Positions 12,201-20,904 of a stretch of 64,000 nt of DNA are shown in pieces. Position 1 is the first letter of the stretch, and each line of letters starts with the position of its first letter. Under the pieces are notes generated by a model that searched no databases, was not told the DNA's origin, and saw only the letters and a program-made list of their open reading frames with translations. Source of the stretch: Alviniconcha marisindica (Eukaryota > Mollusca > Gastropoda > Provannidae); contig JABMCL010000155.1 in the NCBI GenBank assembly GCA_018857735.1, positions 425,591 to 489,590 on the forward strand. The letters run 5' to 3'. Both the position numbers and the translations under genes were made by a program.

Positions 12201-15200
12201 ATTAGCTACTACCATGTGACATAACAGCACAATGGCTAATACTACATGACAGTAAGTAAGTAAGTAAATTGGTGTTTTATGCCCAGTCAACCAGTGCAGT
12301 TATATCAGGGCGAACTACAGGACAGAACGGTACAATGGGTAATAGTAATACTACATGACATAACAGTACAAATTACAATGGCTAATAGTAATACTACATG
12401 ACACAACAGTACAATGGCTAATGGTAATACTACACGACACAACAGTACAATGGCTAATAGTAATACTATATGACATAACAGTACAATGGCTAATAGTAAT
12501 ACTATATGACACAACAGTACAATGGCTAATAGTAATACTATATGACATAACAGTACAATGGCTAATAGTAATACTACACAACACAACAGTACAATGGCTA
12601 ATAGTAATACTATATGACACAACAGTACAATGGCTAATAGTAATACTGCATGACATGACAGAACAATTGCTAATACTACATGACATGATGGCACAATGAT
12701 TCACTGCTTCCCTAACAAACAAGGTGCGCAAAACTGTGCCACACAGGGGCTCAGTTGCCAGAACATCAAACTGAAACACCATGTGCCATGCTGAACAGGT
12801 TCAATTCCACAGTGTGGCAAGGACTTTTCTCCCAGAGACAACTTTCCATGCAGACCCTCTTACACTGTTCCTATGGCCCATGTGTGCAAAAGCATGCATC
12901 AACAGCTGTGTGCACATTCAAACTCCCAAGCACTGGCAGCCATACCACTGTCTGGACACACAGAAATACTGCGCACACCGCTAGGAATGGGTAGCGCTGC
13001 GCTGGCTGCTGAAAACCCAAGGTGAAGTGACCCAAATTTCTAGCAAGGGGTAAAATGATGTAAAGAAAAATATTTTAAAAACTGTTTGACTTACAGGTAA
13101 TGTGGTCTACGCTGCTTACCTTTCAGGCATCAGTCCCTCCACTGACAGATTTCAAGCTTACCTGTTGTCCACTTTCTTCCAAGCATTGGACTTGAATACA
13201 ACACAGCTCAACCAAATGCAGATACGTGTCCTGGAATGGCACTGTGATGCTTGATGGTGGCAGACATCAGTACCACATCTAGTTCTACATGCCCATTTTT
13301 CACCACTGAACTGTTGTTTAAGTGTCATTTTGTAGCTTGATAAAGGTGATTACCCCAAAAATTTGCATGGAGTGTTTTGTCCTAATAAATAGTGTTCTTT
13401 TTAACCTTTTACGTGTTTGGATCTCACCTGTTGTCCATACATCTTGGCTGCTTCTACGACGGTCATGATTTCTGTCATACCGCTGAGGAAGATGAGCACG
13501 TCGCCACGCTCTGTGGGCGGGTACTTGCTGTCAATCAGCTCCAAGATGCGGATGTAGGGTGTGGGGTCTAGCTTCTGTGGCCGGCTGCTGTACAGCTCCG
13601 TGTTCCGGTTCAACGGACGGTACTCCATCTCGATCGGGTACAAACGTCCCGGCACCTGCCATTCACAAAGAACAACGATGCAAAAATACGAGCTGCAATA
13701 TCACCACCTGAAGTTCATTGCAATATCACCACCTGAAGTTCACTGCAATATCACCACCTGAAGTTCACTGCAATATCACCACCTGAAGTTCACTGCAATA
13801 TCACCACCTGAAGTTCACTGCAATTATGCAAATTATTTATGAGAAATTCATTCTCCATTGCTGGTTACAGAATTATCATCAATAGTTCACTGAAAAAGCA
13901 AATGACAAAAATCACCACCTGAAGTTCACTGCTATTATGCAAATTTTATTTATTTTTGCAATTTTGAAAAAAATTCCCCCCTTCCCTCCATTGTTTTTTT
14001 GGGTTACAGAATTATCATCAATAGTTCCCCTGAGAAAGCAAATGACAAAAATCACCCCCTGAAGTCCACTGCTATCATGCAAATGAAAAATTCACTCTCC
14101 TTTGCTGGTTGCAGAATTATCATCAATAGTTCATCTAGAAAGCAAATGACAAAAATCACCATCTGAAGTTCACTGCTATTATCAACTTTTATTATTATGC
14201 AAATGAGAAATTCACTCTCCATTGCTGGTTGCAGCACTATCATCAACAGAGTAATGGCTGGTACTGGTTGCAAATTCACAACCTGTAGTTCATCCGAAAT
14301 GACAAGAAGAACAGTCAGTGATTGTTGCTGGTAGCCTGGTAGCAAACTCACCTGATGCCCTCACTGAAATTGTAATATGAGAACATTCTGTGGTTTGCCA
14401 ACAGCAGTAACAATCTCAAATAGTTCACTGAGAATCCAAAACAGTGGCTGTTGCCGGTTGTAAAATCACAACCTGTATTTCACAGAAAATCCAAACAATA
14501 AAAATTATATGGCTGTCGTTGGTTGTAAAACTTGTCTCAATGTGTACTTCACAGAAAATACAAACAACAAAATCGTACATCTGTTGATGGTCATGAAACG
14601 TAAATGCAATCCAAGGTTCACTGAAAGCGCAAATGAGAAAATCTATTAGCTGTTGCTGATAGCAATATCCAGAAAAACACCATCATCAAATCAAAGTCAA
14701 ATAGTACAGCCGCAGCTGGTTTTCCTTGGGAAAAGTGAAACAATCTTTCTGTGGGTCAGTAATGTACAAAGCACAGTAGTAAAATAGCCCCAAACAGAAA
14801 AGAAATCAATGGCACAGCCACCAGACCCACCTTGATCACAGGGGCCCCGTCAAAGTAGTTGGAGAAGAGCGAGATGTTGATGGTGGCAGACATCAGGACC
14901 AGCTTCAGATCGGGCCGCAGCTTCAGCAGACACTTCAGCACGCCCAGCAGGAAGTCCGTGAAGATGTGCCGCTCGTGCACCTCGTCAATCACAATCACGC
15001 TGTACTGCGTCAGAAGCTGGTCCGTCGACATCTGGCGCAGCAGCAGCCCTTCGGTCAGGAACAGGATTTTGGTCCAGCTGGTTTTGGTTTTCTCAAAGCG
15101 AACTTGAAAAGCGACCCGAGAACCATATTCGTTGAGAGTTTCGTAGCTGACACGTTTGGCGAGGGAGATGCAAGCGATGCGACGGGGTTGGGTGCAGGCT

Positions 15201-18200
15201 ATTTTGTCAAATCCAGCTTCCAGAAGATACTGTGGCACCTGAAACATACAGTGAAATATCAGATCCTATTCTGTCAACTCCAGCTACCAGAAGATATGGG
15301 ACACCTGAGATGTGCAGGGAAATATCAGATCCTATTCTGTCAAATCCAGCTTCCAGAAGATATGTGACACCTGAGATGTACAGAGAAATGTCAGATCCTA
15401 TTTTGTCAAATCCAGCTTCCAGAAGATACTGTGGCACCTAAGAATGTTACATCTTGAAGACTGAACTAGTATTCAGCAGTAACCTATTATCCAACACCCA
15501 TCAAACTGTCCAACACCGACCCACTGTCCAACACCTACCTGCTGTCCAACATGGACCTACGCTACGACACGCACCTGTGTTGATTTTCCGCACCCTGTGT
15601 CTCCAGCCACCACCACGATCTGCTGCTCTCTGATCATGGACACAATCTTCTCCTTGTACTGGTAGATGGGCAGGTTTTTCTGGTCATGGCGAATCTTGCG
15701 CAGCTTCTGAAATTTCTGCTTCTGGCAGAAGTCCAGATAGTGGAGGAGAATGCCCCGGAACTGCCGCACCCGTTCTCGGGTCAGCTCCTTGTCCACTTCG
15801 TAGTCCACCAGACGTCCCCTCTTGATGAAGTCCTCTGCATCTTTGCTGAGCAGGCACAGGTTGATGCGATAGCGGCGGTCGTAGTTCTGTGGGATGTCCA
15901 GGGAATCTGATGCGTCTTGTGCTTCAGGCTTGTTGGGTCGACCTGAACAATAAACAACATGCCGGAGTGAAGGGAAATGACCGAGCAGACAGACTGGCAG
16001 GCAAAGCGACCCTCACAAGTGGCTTGCTTCTCAGAAGATTTGAAGTGTTGAGAAGCTTGAGACACTACCTGTGGGCACAATGCCAAGGACATTACACCAT
16101 CGATCTCCTGGAGGAGAGAGGCAAGGAAAGAGGAAATGCTAGACGATCTTCCTTGAAAGGACGAGAGAGGGTTATCGTCAATCAGATGAACACTGGACCT
16201 GTTTCAAAGGCAATATTGGGGAAACTTCTGAAAGACGGGGTGGTACACATATGGGCTTTTCCGAATGCATAGATACCATCTTGAACTGAACTGAACTGAA
16301 TAAACAACAGCACAGGGTTCAGTGAGCAGTCTCAATAATGTGATCACCCCAAAGTATTTTCCTTTCGGGTCTATGCAGTGTAATTAACAGTATGAAGATA
16401 CATAATTTACAGTATGAAGATACATAATTTACTGAGCACTATGATAATACTTACTTGTGACAGCTCACACTTTCACAGTAATTTAACCATTTCTGTTTTG
16501 ATGCCAAGCTAACCAGTGGAATAAACCACTGAGCCAAGTCAGATCCCAGTACAGACAATGCTGTGTTACTGTTAAGACTGTTACAGTGTTAGTCAATTAG
16601 TGTTACAAGATAAAGTCAAAGATCAAGATCTCGCATGTTATCAACTGTCAAATGCATTTGCATCCACTTTCAAGTTAAAATAGATGGTCTTTGCAAAACT
16701 GCGAATGTGGAAAGTTACTGACATAATGATAATTACTTACTGAACCATTTTTGCTTTGCACAGACAAATATAAATTATATATGCAAAGGGCTCATTATCT
16801 TTCCAACAACCGAAATGTCACTTTGCACACCCCCTCCCTCCCTCCCCCTAAACAAAGTGTGTGTGGAGAGTGGGGTGGGGGGGGGGGGGTGCACTGTTGC
16901 ATAAATGGGTGTTGCCATTGGTTTTATGCCAGCAGTTTGTGGGATATTGTTGGTTTATTTCTTAACTACTGCCACAGTTCACTAAGTATTCAGTGTCGCT
17001 CTGTTACAGACATACACAAGTAGACACACATGCAGTCACACACACACGCACACACACAATTTCTATTTGGTCTGTCTTCTTGCATATGATAAGCCTTTAG
17101 TTTGACCAGACAACATGCAGAACCGACAGCATGACCATACCTGTATCCATGGCAGCGCCCTCACTCTCTGCCTTCTTCTTCTGGTAGGCTTGGTACTTGT
17201 TCAGAAACGTCCAGAAGTCCTCATATTCCTTGGAGCCCCTGGGAATGAGGTCCTGGTCCCTGAAGAAGATCCTGTTGAGCGAGAGCCTGTACCTGCTGAA
17301 GTCAAAGTTGTAGTCTGGCTTCTCCTCAGCTTTGTCATGGACTTCACGACTTGCGTGACTTGTGGACCCTGACACTCTCTGAGAATGGTGGCTGTCCTCG
17401 TTTATCTCCCCTTTGTTGTAGCTTCTCCTGCTAGAAGCTGGTTCAGTGTGGTCGCTTTGAGAACGAGGTGGTTGCTCAGTGTGGGAAAGTCTGTCACCGG
17501 TGTCAGTGTCTCTGCGAGTAATCCTTTGCTTGACAGTCTCTCGGTCATATTCTCTGACATTGAGATACCCACTTTCCCCACTGTAACCAGTGTCTCTGTG
17601 CTTTTCTCTTTCCTGGCTTCTTTGTCTGTCTCTGTGCAAACTGTCACAGTCTTTTTCTCTGTTGAGATACCCACTTTCTCCACTGTAACCAGCATCCCTG
17701 TGTTTTTCTCGTCCCTGGCCTCTCCTTGCATCTCTGTGCAAACTGTCAGAGGATTGTTGAGACTGTTGTTGATGATGGTCTTCTCTGGCAGGCTCTTTTT
17801 CACCAGCGCTGGAGTCGTAGCCACTTCTGTGTGCTCTCTTTTTTTGACTGGATTTGTGTTTGTCTCTCCCTGATGAACATTTTGCCTGTTGGCGAGAATA
17901 CTGTTGTGTCAGTTTCTCTCTGTCCTCTATGTAAGCGTGACCTTCACCTCCAACCGTGCTGTGGTCATGTCGGCTGCTGCCAAAATCAGTGTCAGTGTGT
18001 GTTGTGTCTCCATGCTTGGTGTCTTCATTTCTTTGAGATCCTGCAGTTTTGTGGCAATGAGCTGAAGAACGTTTTTCGCTGTCCCTTCCACTGTCATGAG
18101 CAAAGTCATCACCATCCTTTCCTCTATGTTTGTGGTGTTTAGACTTCTTACGCTTATGTTTGTGCTTCTTGTGATGTTTGTGTGTATGTTCATCACTGTC

Positions 18201-18254
18201 ACTGTCACTGTGTTTCCTTGTCCTCGTCAAGTGTTTGGGTGATGCATCTGACAT
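2334..18254 (-). CDS. DHX34: DHX34-type DEAH/RHA RNA helicase, 11 exons, 3' end off the window
   Basis: Join, minus strand: 17141-18254, 15575-15942, 14831-15238, 13428-13655, 11868-12035, 10489-10733, 8985-9051, 6568-6675, 5880-5966, 5010-5084, 2334-2444. Every junction is GT-AG and all phases match, giving 993 codons. Motifs seen: Walker [10 protein letters not shown] (about 485-493), DEVH (579-582), SAT (611-613), [10 protein letters not shown] (from 742), [12 protein letters not shown] (from 789), then the winged-helix/ratchet region. The motif series and the sequence around it match DHX34, including the EFWTF-like N-terminal segment (here [10 protein letters not shown]). Known for the family: ATP-dependent remodelling in nonsense-mediated decay, promoting UPF1 phosphorylation by SMG1. 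Odd: about 310 extra N-terminal residues, rich in Lys/His/Ser/Arg. The C-terminal part that contacts NMD factors is missing because position 1 is reached. Start ATG 18254 is the first in-frame ATG, with A at -3. Confidence 0.93.
2494..2562 (+). repeat. (GTAA)n-headed dispersed repeat, copy
   Basis: Four GTAA units followed by acatggtgcttaacatccac, a CAGAAACCATGG block and a CTTATTAGGG end. A close copy is at 56953-57010, and a related core occurs at seven other places in the window. Confidence 0.6.
2575..3640. repeat. Complex tandem array in a DHX34 intron carrying splice-like motifs
   Basis: Units of roughly 40-110 bp combine blocks such as ccttacctgaagcatcagtg, accatcccaatctacctttc and ccacagaaacctggacagtc. 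Five cleaner copies at 3227-3510 read, on the minus strand, as ctgtggctacag, 19 bases ending CTTCAG, then gtaaggg. That has the form of a tiny exon flanked by an acceptor and a donor. No reading frame supports coding use. Confidence 0.85.
3905..4150. repeat. Diverged tandem repeat, about 45-bp unit
   Basis: Repeated blocks of the form TGATGAAAACAA..ATTGCAC..TTCTTACAATATC, five or six old copies. Nothing else is recognisable between 3640 and 3905. Confidence 0.6.
4206..4690 (+). mobile_element. tRNA-derived SINE (family 1), near full length
   Basis: The head at 4221-4287 has a good pol III A box (tagctcagtgg) and B box (ggttcgaatcc). The body runs through ttcatgtgacaccagccatg to a tail gagtctgctcgaaagcggag ... 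gcgatcaataataataag. It lies in DHX34's intron, antisense to the gene. A body fragment is at 26283-26385 and a tail fragment at 8862-8932. It is not a tRNA gene, because no acceptor stem closes around the head. Confidence 0.8.
4700..4968 (-). mobile_element. tRNA-derived SINE (family 2)
   Basis: Read on the minus strand from 4968: ggggcagggatagctcagtt as A-box region and a B box ggttcaagtcc, followed by a body with ggcagccgtaccattgcttg. The body recurs in plus orientation at 12740-13015. It lies about 40 bp from DHX34 exon 10. Confidence 0.75.
5010..5084 (-). CDS. DHX34: DHX34 exon 10 (75-nt exon)
   Basis: 25 codons, phase 0/0, encoding [18 protein letters not shown], the GDP-xTLLN motif typical of this family. 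Acceptor tggtttcag, donor gtcagt. Confidence 0.9.
5098..5315. repeat. Two-copy tandem duplication, about 113 bp
   Basis: The block starting ataaccaacattg and ending ctcaagaacaaatcttc occurs twice in a row with about 90% identity. Intronic. 5315-5495 shows no feature apart from A-rich tracts. Confidence 0.75.
5496..5728. mobile_element. piggyBac-type MITE with TTAA ends
   Basis: Ends are TTAACCCCTTCACTGCC and its inverted complement GGCAGTGAAGGGGTTAA: perfect terminal inverted repeats starting CCC directly inside a TTAA on each side. TTAA duplication and CCC termini are the mark of the piggyBac superfamily. The 200-bp interior has no coding potential, so the element is non-autonomous. Confidence 0.65.
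5880..5966 (-). CDS. DHX34: DHX34 exon 9
   Basis: 29 codons, phase 0/0. Encodes [18 protein letters not shown], the conserved helical segment of the helicase-associated domain. Donor gtaagt is a perfect consensus. Confidence 0.92.
6142..6335. repeat. (GA)n microsatellite and impure flank
   Basis: A pure GA run at about 6142-6200 followed by GA/GACA mixtures. Intronic. Confidence 0.9.
6568..6675 (-). CDS. DHX34: DHX34 exon 8 (helicase-associated domain)
   Basis: 36 codons, phase 0/0. Encodes [20 protein letters not shown], the ratchet-domain consensus of the DEAH/RHA family. Acceptor ctgttttcag, donor gtcagt. Confidence 0.92.
6765..7565. repeat. 49-bp minisatellite, about 16 copies
   Basis: Unit starts gaggaaccaaaggggtctgt and continues catacataagactgatcata. 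The first seven copies are almost identical; later ones diverge, pointing to recent expansion at the left end. DHX34 intron between exons 7 and 8. Confidence 0.92.
7583..8260. mobile_element. Fold-back MITE (family F) split by a LINE insertion
   Basis: Left arm 7583-7738 (aacaagggaagtaattagc...) and right arm 8149-8260 (...ctaattaactcccttgtggg) are inverted copies. An uninterrupted copy of the family is at 10875-11125. The insert is 7739-8148. Confidence 0.7.
7739..8148 (+). mobile_element. LINE 3' end nested in the fold-back MITE, 8-bp TSD
   Basis: The insert ends aataaagtattatcttatct, a LINE-like polyadenylation signal plus (TATCT)n tail. CTTACTCG flanks it at 7731-7738 and 8149-8156. No coding frame is left, so it is strongly 5'-truncated. 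A CT microsatellite lies at about 7883-7912. Confidence 0.65.
8300..8420 (+). repeat. Dispersed repeat shared with 30985-31100
   Basis: Both places share caaaatggcagcact..atggttgtg within a longer similar block that includes a TGA(C/T)(A/G)TC stretch. Family unknown. The remainder of 8420-8960 holds only the SINE tail at 8862-8932. Confidence 0.45.
8862..8932 (+). mobile_element. SINE family 1 tail fragment
   Basis: Matches the end of the 4206-4690 element: gtgagtctgcttgagagcgg then agaacagtgctatgtaaaag. It lies 53 bp from DHX34 exon 7. 9052-9837 otherwise shows no recognisable feature. Confidence 0.6.
8985..9051 (-). CDS. DHX34: DHX34 exon 7 (67-nt exon)
   Basis: A small exon encoding [20 protein letters not shown] and the next three residues, a conserved helicase-associated segment. 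Too short to show as an open frame on its own. Found by the PFIEPP motif, acceptor gtgtggtag and donor gtgggt; phases 2 and 0 fit both neighbours. Confidence 0.9.
9838..10432. repeat. 56-bp minisatellite, about 10 copies
   Basis: Unit contains gagggtgtgtgtccaccctg then acagcacctcacacagtgac. It ends 57 bp from the donor of DHX34 exon 6. Confidence 0.9.
10489..10733 (-). CDS. DHX34: DHX34 exon 6 (motif VI and winged helix)
   Basis: Contains the arginine-finger motif [12 protein letters not shown] and [12 protein letters not shown]. Ends phase 2 before donor gtagga; the split Arg codon is completed by exon 7. Confidence 0.93.
10875..11125. mobile_element. Fold-back MITE (family F), complete copy
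   Basis: An almost full-length palindrome of about 250 bp. The left end aacaagggagttagttagc pairs with the right end ttaattaactcccctgcttg, and the centre is cacctctggtggag. Same family as 7583-8260. No coding potential. Confidence 0.7.
11225..11545. repeat. Tandem repeat, about 55-60 bp, 6 copies
   Basis: Repeated block tttcctttgaacactcaagg with a variable AT-rich part and TTTATGTTAAAT. A poly-C tract follows at 11588-11632. 11640-11867 shows nothing else. Confidence 0.85.
11868..12035 (-). CDS. DHX34: DHX34 exon 5 (motifs IV-V)
   Basis: 56 codons, phase 0/0. Contains LPLHSALS and [13 protein letters not shown], the RNA- and ATP-contacting motifs of RecA2. Acceptor ttgtcag, donor gtgggc. 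Confidence 0.93.
12045..12690. repeat. Two related minisatellites (about 38-bp and 36-bp units) around a dispersed repeat
   Basis: 12045-12250 carries ctaatactatgtgatataac units. 12330-12690 carries the 36-bp unit gtacaatggctaatagtaat with ACTATATGACATAACA, about 10 copies. They start within 10 bp of the DHX34 exon 5 acceptor. Because 36 is divisible by three, long open frames appear on both strands; these are artefacts. Confidence 0.9.
12248..12315 (+). repeat. (GTAA)n-headed dispersed repeat, copy
   Basis: GTAAGTAAGTAA then attggtgttttatgcccagt, CAACC and gttatatcagggc. It is inserted inside a minisatellite. Confidence 0.7.
12740..13015 (+). mobile_element. SINE family 2 body fragment
   Basis: Shares gcactggcagccataccact, ctcccagagacaactttcca and ggaatgggtagcgct with the reversed copy at 4700-4968. 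The tRNA head is missing. 13015-13310 holds nothing recognisable. Confidence 0.6.
13312..13424. mobile_element. Fold-back element (family G) single arm beside DHX34 exon 4
   Basis: Shares tttgtagcttgataaaggtg and ttttgtcctaataaatagtg with both arms of the palindromic element at 35650-36030. It ends within about 5 bases of the exon 4 donor, so most of the start of this intron is transposon-derived. Confidence 0.6.
13428..13655 (-). CDS. DHX34: DHX34 exon 4 (start of RecA2)
   Basis: 76 codons, phase 0/0, starting VPGRLYPIE and containing [20 protein letters not shown], the conserved start of helicase domain 2. The donor gtgaga is followed after about 5 bases by a fold-back repeat arm. Confidence 0.93.
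13672..14650. repeat. 25-bp minisatellite grading into a longer (about 110-150 bp) tandem repeat
   Basis: 13672-13822 has 6 copies of tgcaatatcaccacctgaag + ttcac. 13823-14650 has about 6 diverged longer units with ttcactctccattgctggtt and gcaaatgacaaaaatcacca. The short array looks like a later expansion of part of the long unit. The intron rest up to 14830 is plain. Confidence 0.82.
14831..15238 (-). CDS. DHX34: DHX34 exon 3 (motifs Ia, II DEVH, III SAT)
   Basis: 136 codons, phase 0 at both ends. Holds the TQPRRIA motif, DEVHERH and SATINIS. The donor is gtgggt. The first about 45 bases are repeated three more times upstream in the intron (15239-15441), so the acceptor used has near-copies nearby. 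The copy at 15238 is chosen because it is the one that joins in frame to both neighbours. Confidence 0.92.
15239..15441 (-). repeat. Three tandem copies of the DHX34 exon 3 acceptor and exon start
   Basis: 66-67-bp units. Each contains a near-copy of the first about 40 exon bases ([14 protein letters not shown]) preceded by a CAG acceptor. The outermost copy (15397-15440) is the most similar to the real exon. The sequence stays open through the outer copies but is shifted by one base at the real exon, so using an outer acceptor would break the helicase frame. Confidence 0.88.
15575..15942 (-). CDS. DHX34: DHX34 exon 2 (RecA1 start, Walker A)
   Basis: Acceptor ttgttcag just above 15942, donor gtgcgt below 15575. 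It ends exactly after Walker A (GCGKSTQ). The acceptor's upstream sequence is partly a target-site duplication of a LINE insertion (see 15960-16298). Confidence 0.92.
15960..16298 (+). mobile_element. 5'-truncated non-LTR retrotransposon (LINE) with RNase H relic and 11-bp TSD
   Basis: The plus-strand frame reads [16 protein letters not shown], the RNase H C-terminal motif of I/Jockey-type LINEs, then a C-terminal tail ending at 16270. The 3' tail is (GAACT)n. The direct repeat aataaacaaca lies at 15949-15959 and 16299-16309. It is inserted antisense in DHX34 intron 1, 6 bases beyond the last intron base before exon 2. Confidence 0.85.
16310..17140. other. Rest of DHX34 intron 1
   Basis: I see no coding or RNA feature. 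A poly-G tract lies at about 16876-16889 and a short (CA)n at 17036-17058. Confidence 0.6.
17141..18254 (-). CDS. DHX34: DHX34 exon 1 (start, basic low-complexity N-terminus)
   Basis: Begins with ATG at 18254-18252 and ends at 17141 before the donor gtatgg; phase 1. It encodes residues 1-371. Residues 8-45 are a Lys/His-rich run. An imperfect duplication of about 35 residues lies near the middle, each copy ending in YSGESGYLN. Residues 313-372 are the conserved pre-helicase segment. The composition resembles the RS/KH-rich nuclear tails of spliceosomal DEAH helicases; vertebrate DHX34 lacks such a long tail. Confidence 0.88.
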
Positions 18255-18532
18255 TGTGATGCACGGAAACAGGGAAAACTGCACACATGAAAAAATACCA
18301 TGGTCATTAAATAACAACACTAAAATTAACTGTTAAACAAAAACTGAAAAAGCATGTATACACAATAATTCAAAATTAATCTATTTATATATTATTCAAT
18401 ATTGTGCTAATTGATCTTGACTAAATCAGTAGATCAACAGTAATCATGGCATGGTTGTCTAATAGTAGCATGTATGCTGCCTTGTGATCCTGCAAGATCA
18501 ACTCCAAGTTCTGAACTCCACAACTGATGTTT

Positions 18533-18625
<93 letters not shown>

Positions 18626-18889
18626 TACCACTACTGGCACTCAAGCTTCCTAAGTTCCCATTGGCAATCTGAGACTGAGTCTGGAACTCTGTTCCCACAG
18701 ATGCTCCATCATCCATGACCTATACCTACCTTCAGATCTGCAGTGAAGAGATGGAATGAAAGGCCCAACCCTGATCAGAATCAGTGATCATTTCAACCAG
18801 TTTTTAATTTTATGACCAGCTGAACAATTTTTAATGGCACACCTAATCAGTAATTAGATTAGTTAAACTGTCTTTTATTTTGCTTCTCA

Positions 18890-19109
18890 GAATCTCACAC
18901 AACCTCGTTGCAGAGTCAGTTCTTCAATGATCAGGGCAATGATCAGGGTAGCTAGTCTCTTTGTCTACACTATCACACAAAAAGAAAGGATCTGCTCCAC
19001 AAGCATGACCTCCAAGTTCTCCAGGAGCAGCACAAATGATTGTTTCACTTTCATGCATGTAGTTTTGTACAAGACAGTCAAGGGGCTGTTGCCAGCAACA
19101 TCAGCAAAC

Positions 19110-19140
<31 letters not shown>

Positions 19141-19440
19141 GTCACAGGATCAGATCCAATTGAGCTCAACAGACTTTGTGTCCAAAGAAAACAATGAAAA
19201 ATTACAAATTTTATGCAAGTGTAACAACAACTGAACCCACACAGTGCCACATTGCAACACCAAACAATACAAACTCTCTTTCTTCCCAAGAACTATTACT
19301 ATCAAAACAACTATCATAGGTTGAACCACCTAGACAACGACACAGTCCACTCAGACAGTACTGAATGCTTCAAATCAGCTCTGGCTACAGCCAAGTACTG
19401 AAAAACCAGCACTGCTGCACACCTCAACCCACGGCACCAA
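18890..19440 (+). pseudogene. LINE reverse-transcriptase C-terminal fragment, decayed (copy 1)
   Basis: Scattered frames keep the pattern seen at the end of CR1/Jockey-type ORF2 proteins, for example LYKTVKGLLPATSAN (about 19063-19110) and NDTVHSDSTECFKSAL (about 19333-19382). Stops and shifts are frequent, and a poly-C/poly-A tract interrupts it at 19113-19139. Confidence 0.55.
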
Positions 19441-19699
19441 TACTAGATCCCTGGAGGTAAGCAATACATGCTACAGAAACAGAAAGAAAGTCCAGACTGA
19501 TCCAGTTTGTGGAGGAGCTTTCTGTGAGGCACAGTAGGCCTTGGAAAAGTCAAGGCTTGCAATATGATCCACTTGTTTGCCGCAGTCAAAGGATGACAGT
19601 AGGTCGCTGACTGTTGTTAAGATCTGCGTCTTGCATGAGAAGCCATAGCAGAATCCGTCAGTCCTCTCCTTGAATACATCTCAATTGTCTGGGATTCCT

Positions 19700-20384
19700 A
19701 CCTCAGGATGGGCATAAAACACCAAGTTACTTACTTACTTACCTACCTCAAGAAGGACATTGCCAGGAGAGGATCCAGAGAAACACGGCAAGATTTGTGG
19801 CTGGTGACTACAGGTCCAACGCCCCTGGCAATGTTCAGAAACTCCTCAAAAATTGTATCTACCCTCCCTACAACATAGATGCCTTCTACAAGATGGTTAA
19901 GGGGCTGGTGCCAACCATACTTGTAAGCAAACCAGTTCCTAACTCCTCAGGAACAAGGTTGCTTAATACATCCAAGAAACCCCCCAGATTAAAGCACACA
20001 CAACCCAAATGACACCTACACAAGAAACAACAAAAGTTGCTTTAACATCCAGCACTGTCACACAGAGCAATTGATACAAAAATTCATTCTTTCTGCAAAC
20101 GGTGGTGAACTGGAACCATCTAATGATCTATGATCTACTGATCTAGACAACACCACAGTCCACGCCGACTCTGTGATCAGTTTCCAACTCTCACTGCGGC
20201 CTGCAAGGGTCGTTAAAGCATTGTGCATCCCCCCACCATCGCGTTTATGCCAGATACCTGGATGCTGCAATGTATTCAACTGAGATCAGACCTCCGTTGA
20301 CATCCTCACTCAGTCGCTGCCTTCAAAGCTGCATTGGAGGGCTGGACGAGGACTACCTACTATTGCTAGGCCCACCTCCCGAAC

Positions 20385-20385
<1 letters not shown>
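19700..20385 (+). pseudogene. LINE reverse-transcriptase C-terminal fragment, decayed (copy 2)
   Basis: The frame 19797-20012 reads VAGDYRSNAPGNVQKLLKN then YKMVKGLVPT, the classic C-terminal ORF2 pattern. Later stops split the rest, down to HSVAAFKAALEGW near 20340. Same family and strand as copy 1. A half copy of the GTAA-headed repeat (minus) abuts it at 19712-19745. Confidence 0.65.

Positions 20386-20443
<58 letters not shown>
20386..20443. repeat. (GT)n microsatellite
   Basis: About 28 GT units following the LINE fragment; possibly grown from the LINE tail. Confidence 0.95.
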
Positions 20444-20447
<4 letters not shown>

Positions 20448-20904
20448 TTTACAACCCGTCTGTTTCACCTGTTCTGACATAGTGACAATCATTTATTCCA
20501 AACAATGCGACATACACCGTTCTCTTGTCCGGTCCACTTATGTCAAGTGACGCAGTGTGACAACAATCGAACCTACGGCAACAACAGAAAAGAAGTTTTG
20601 AATATCAATCAATAATAACACAACGTGACATGTATACACACATGAATATAGTTTATAGTACAGTGAAAAACGTCTGCAAACCGTGCAACGCTCTGAAGGC
20701 AGGCAGGAAGGGACACCACTCTATAAGTGTCAGATAAGAACTAAACCATAACAAGTATATCACCGATCTATAATACATGTATTTTTTAAATAGCCAACAT
20801 AATAAAGATTACATTAAAATATGTTTATACTTTTTAGTGATAAATCTGTTATAGACATGCAAGATTTATCTGCATTAGTCGTATTCGAAAAGAATTGTAT
20901 TTAT

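Noticed and set aside
17385..17873. 162-codon plus-strand frame and overlapping frames
   Set aside because: Antisense or out-of-frame shadow of the repetitive DHX34 exon 1.
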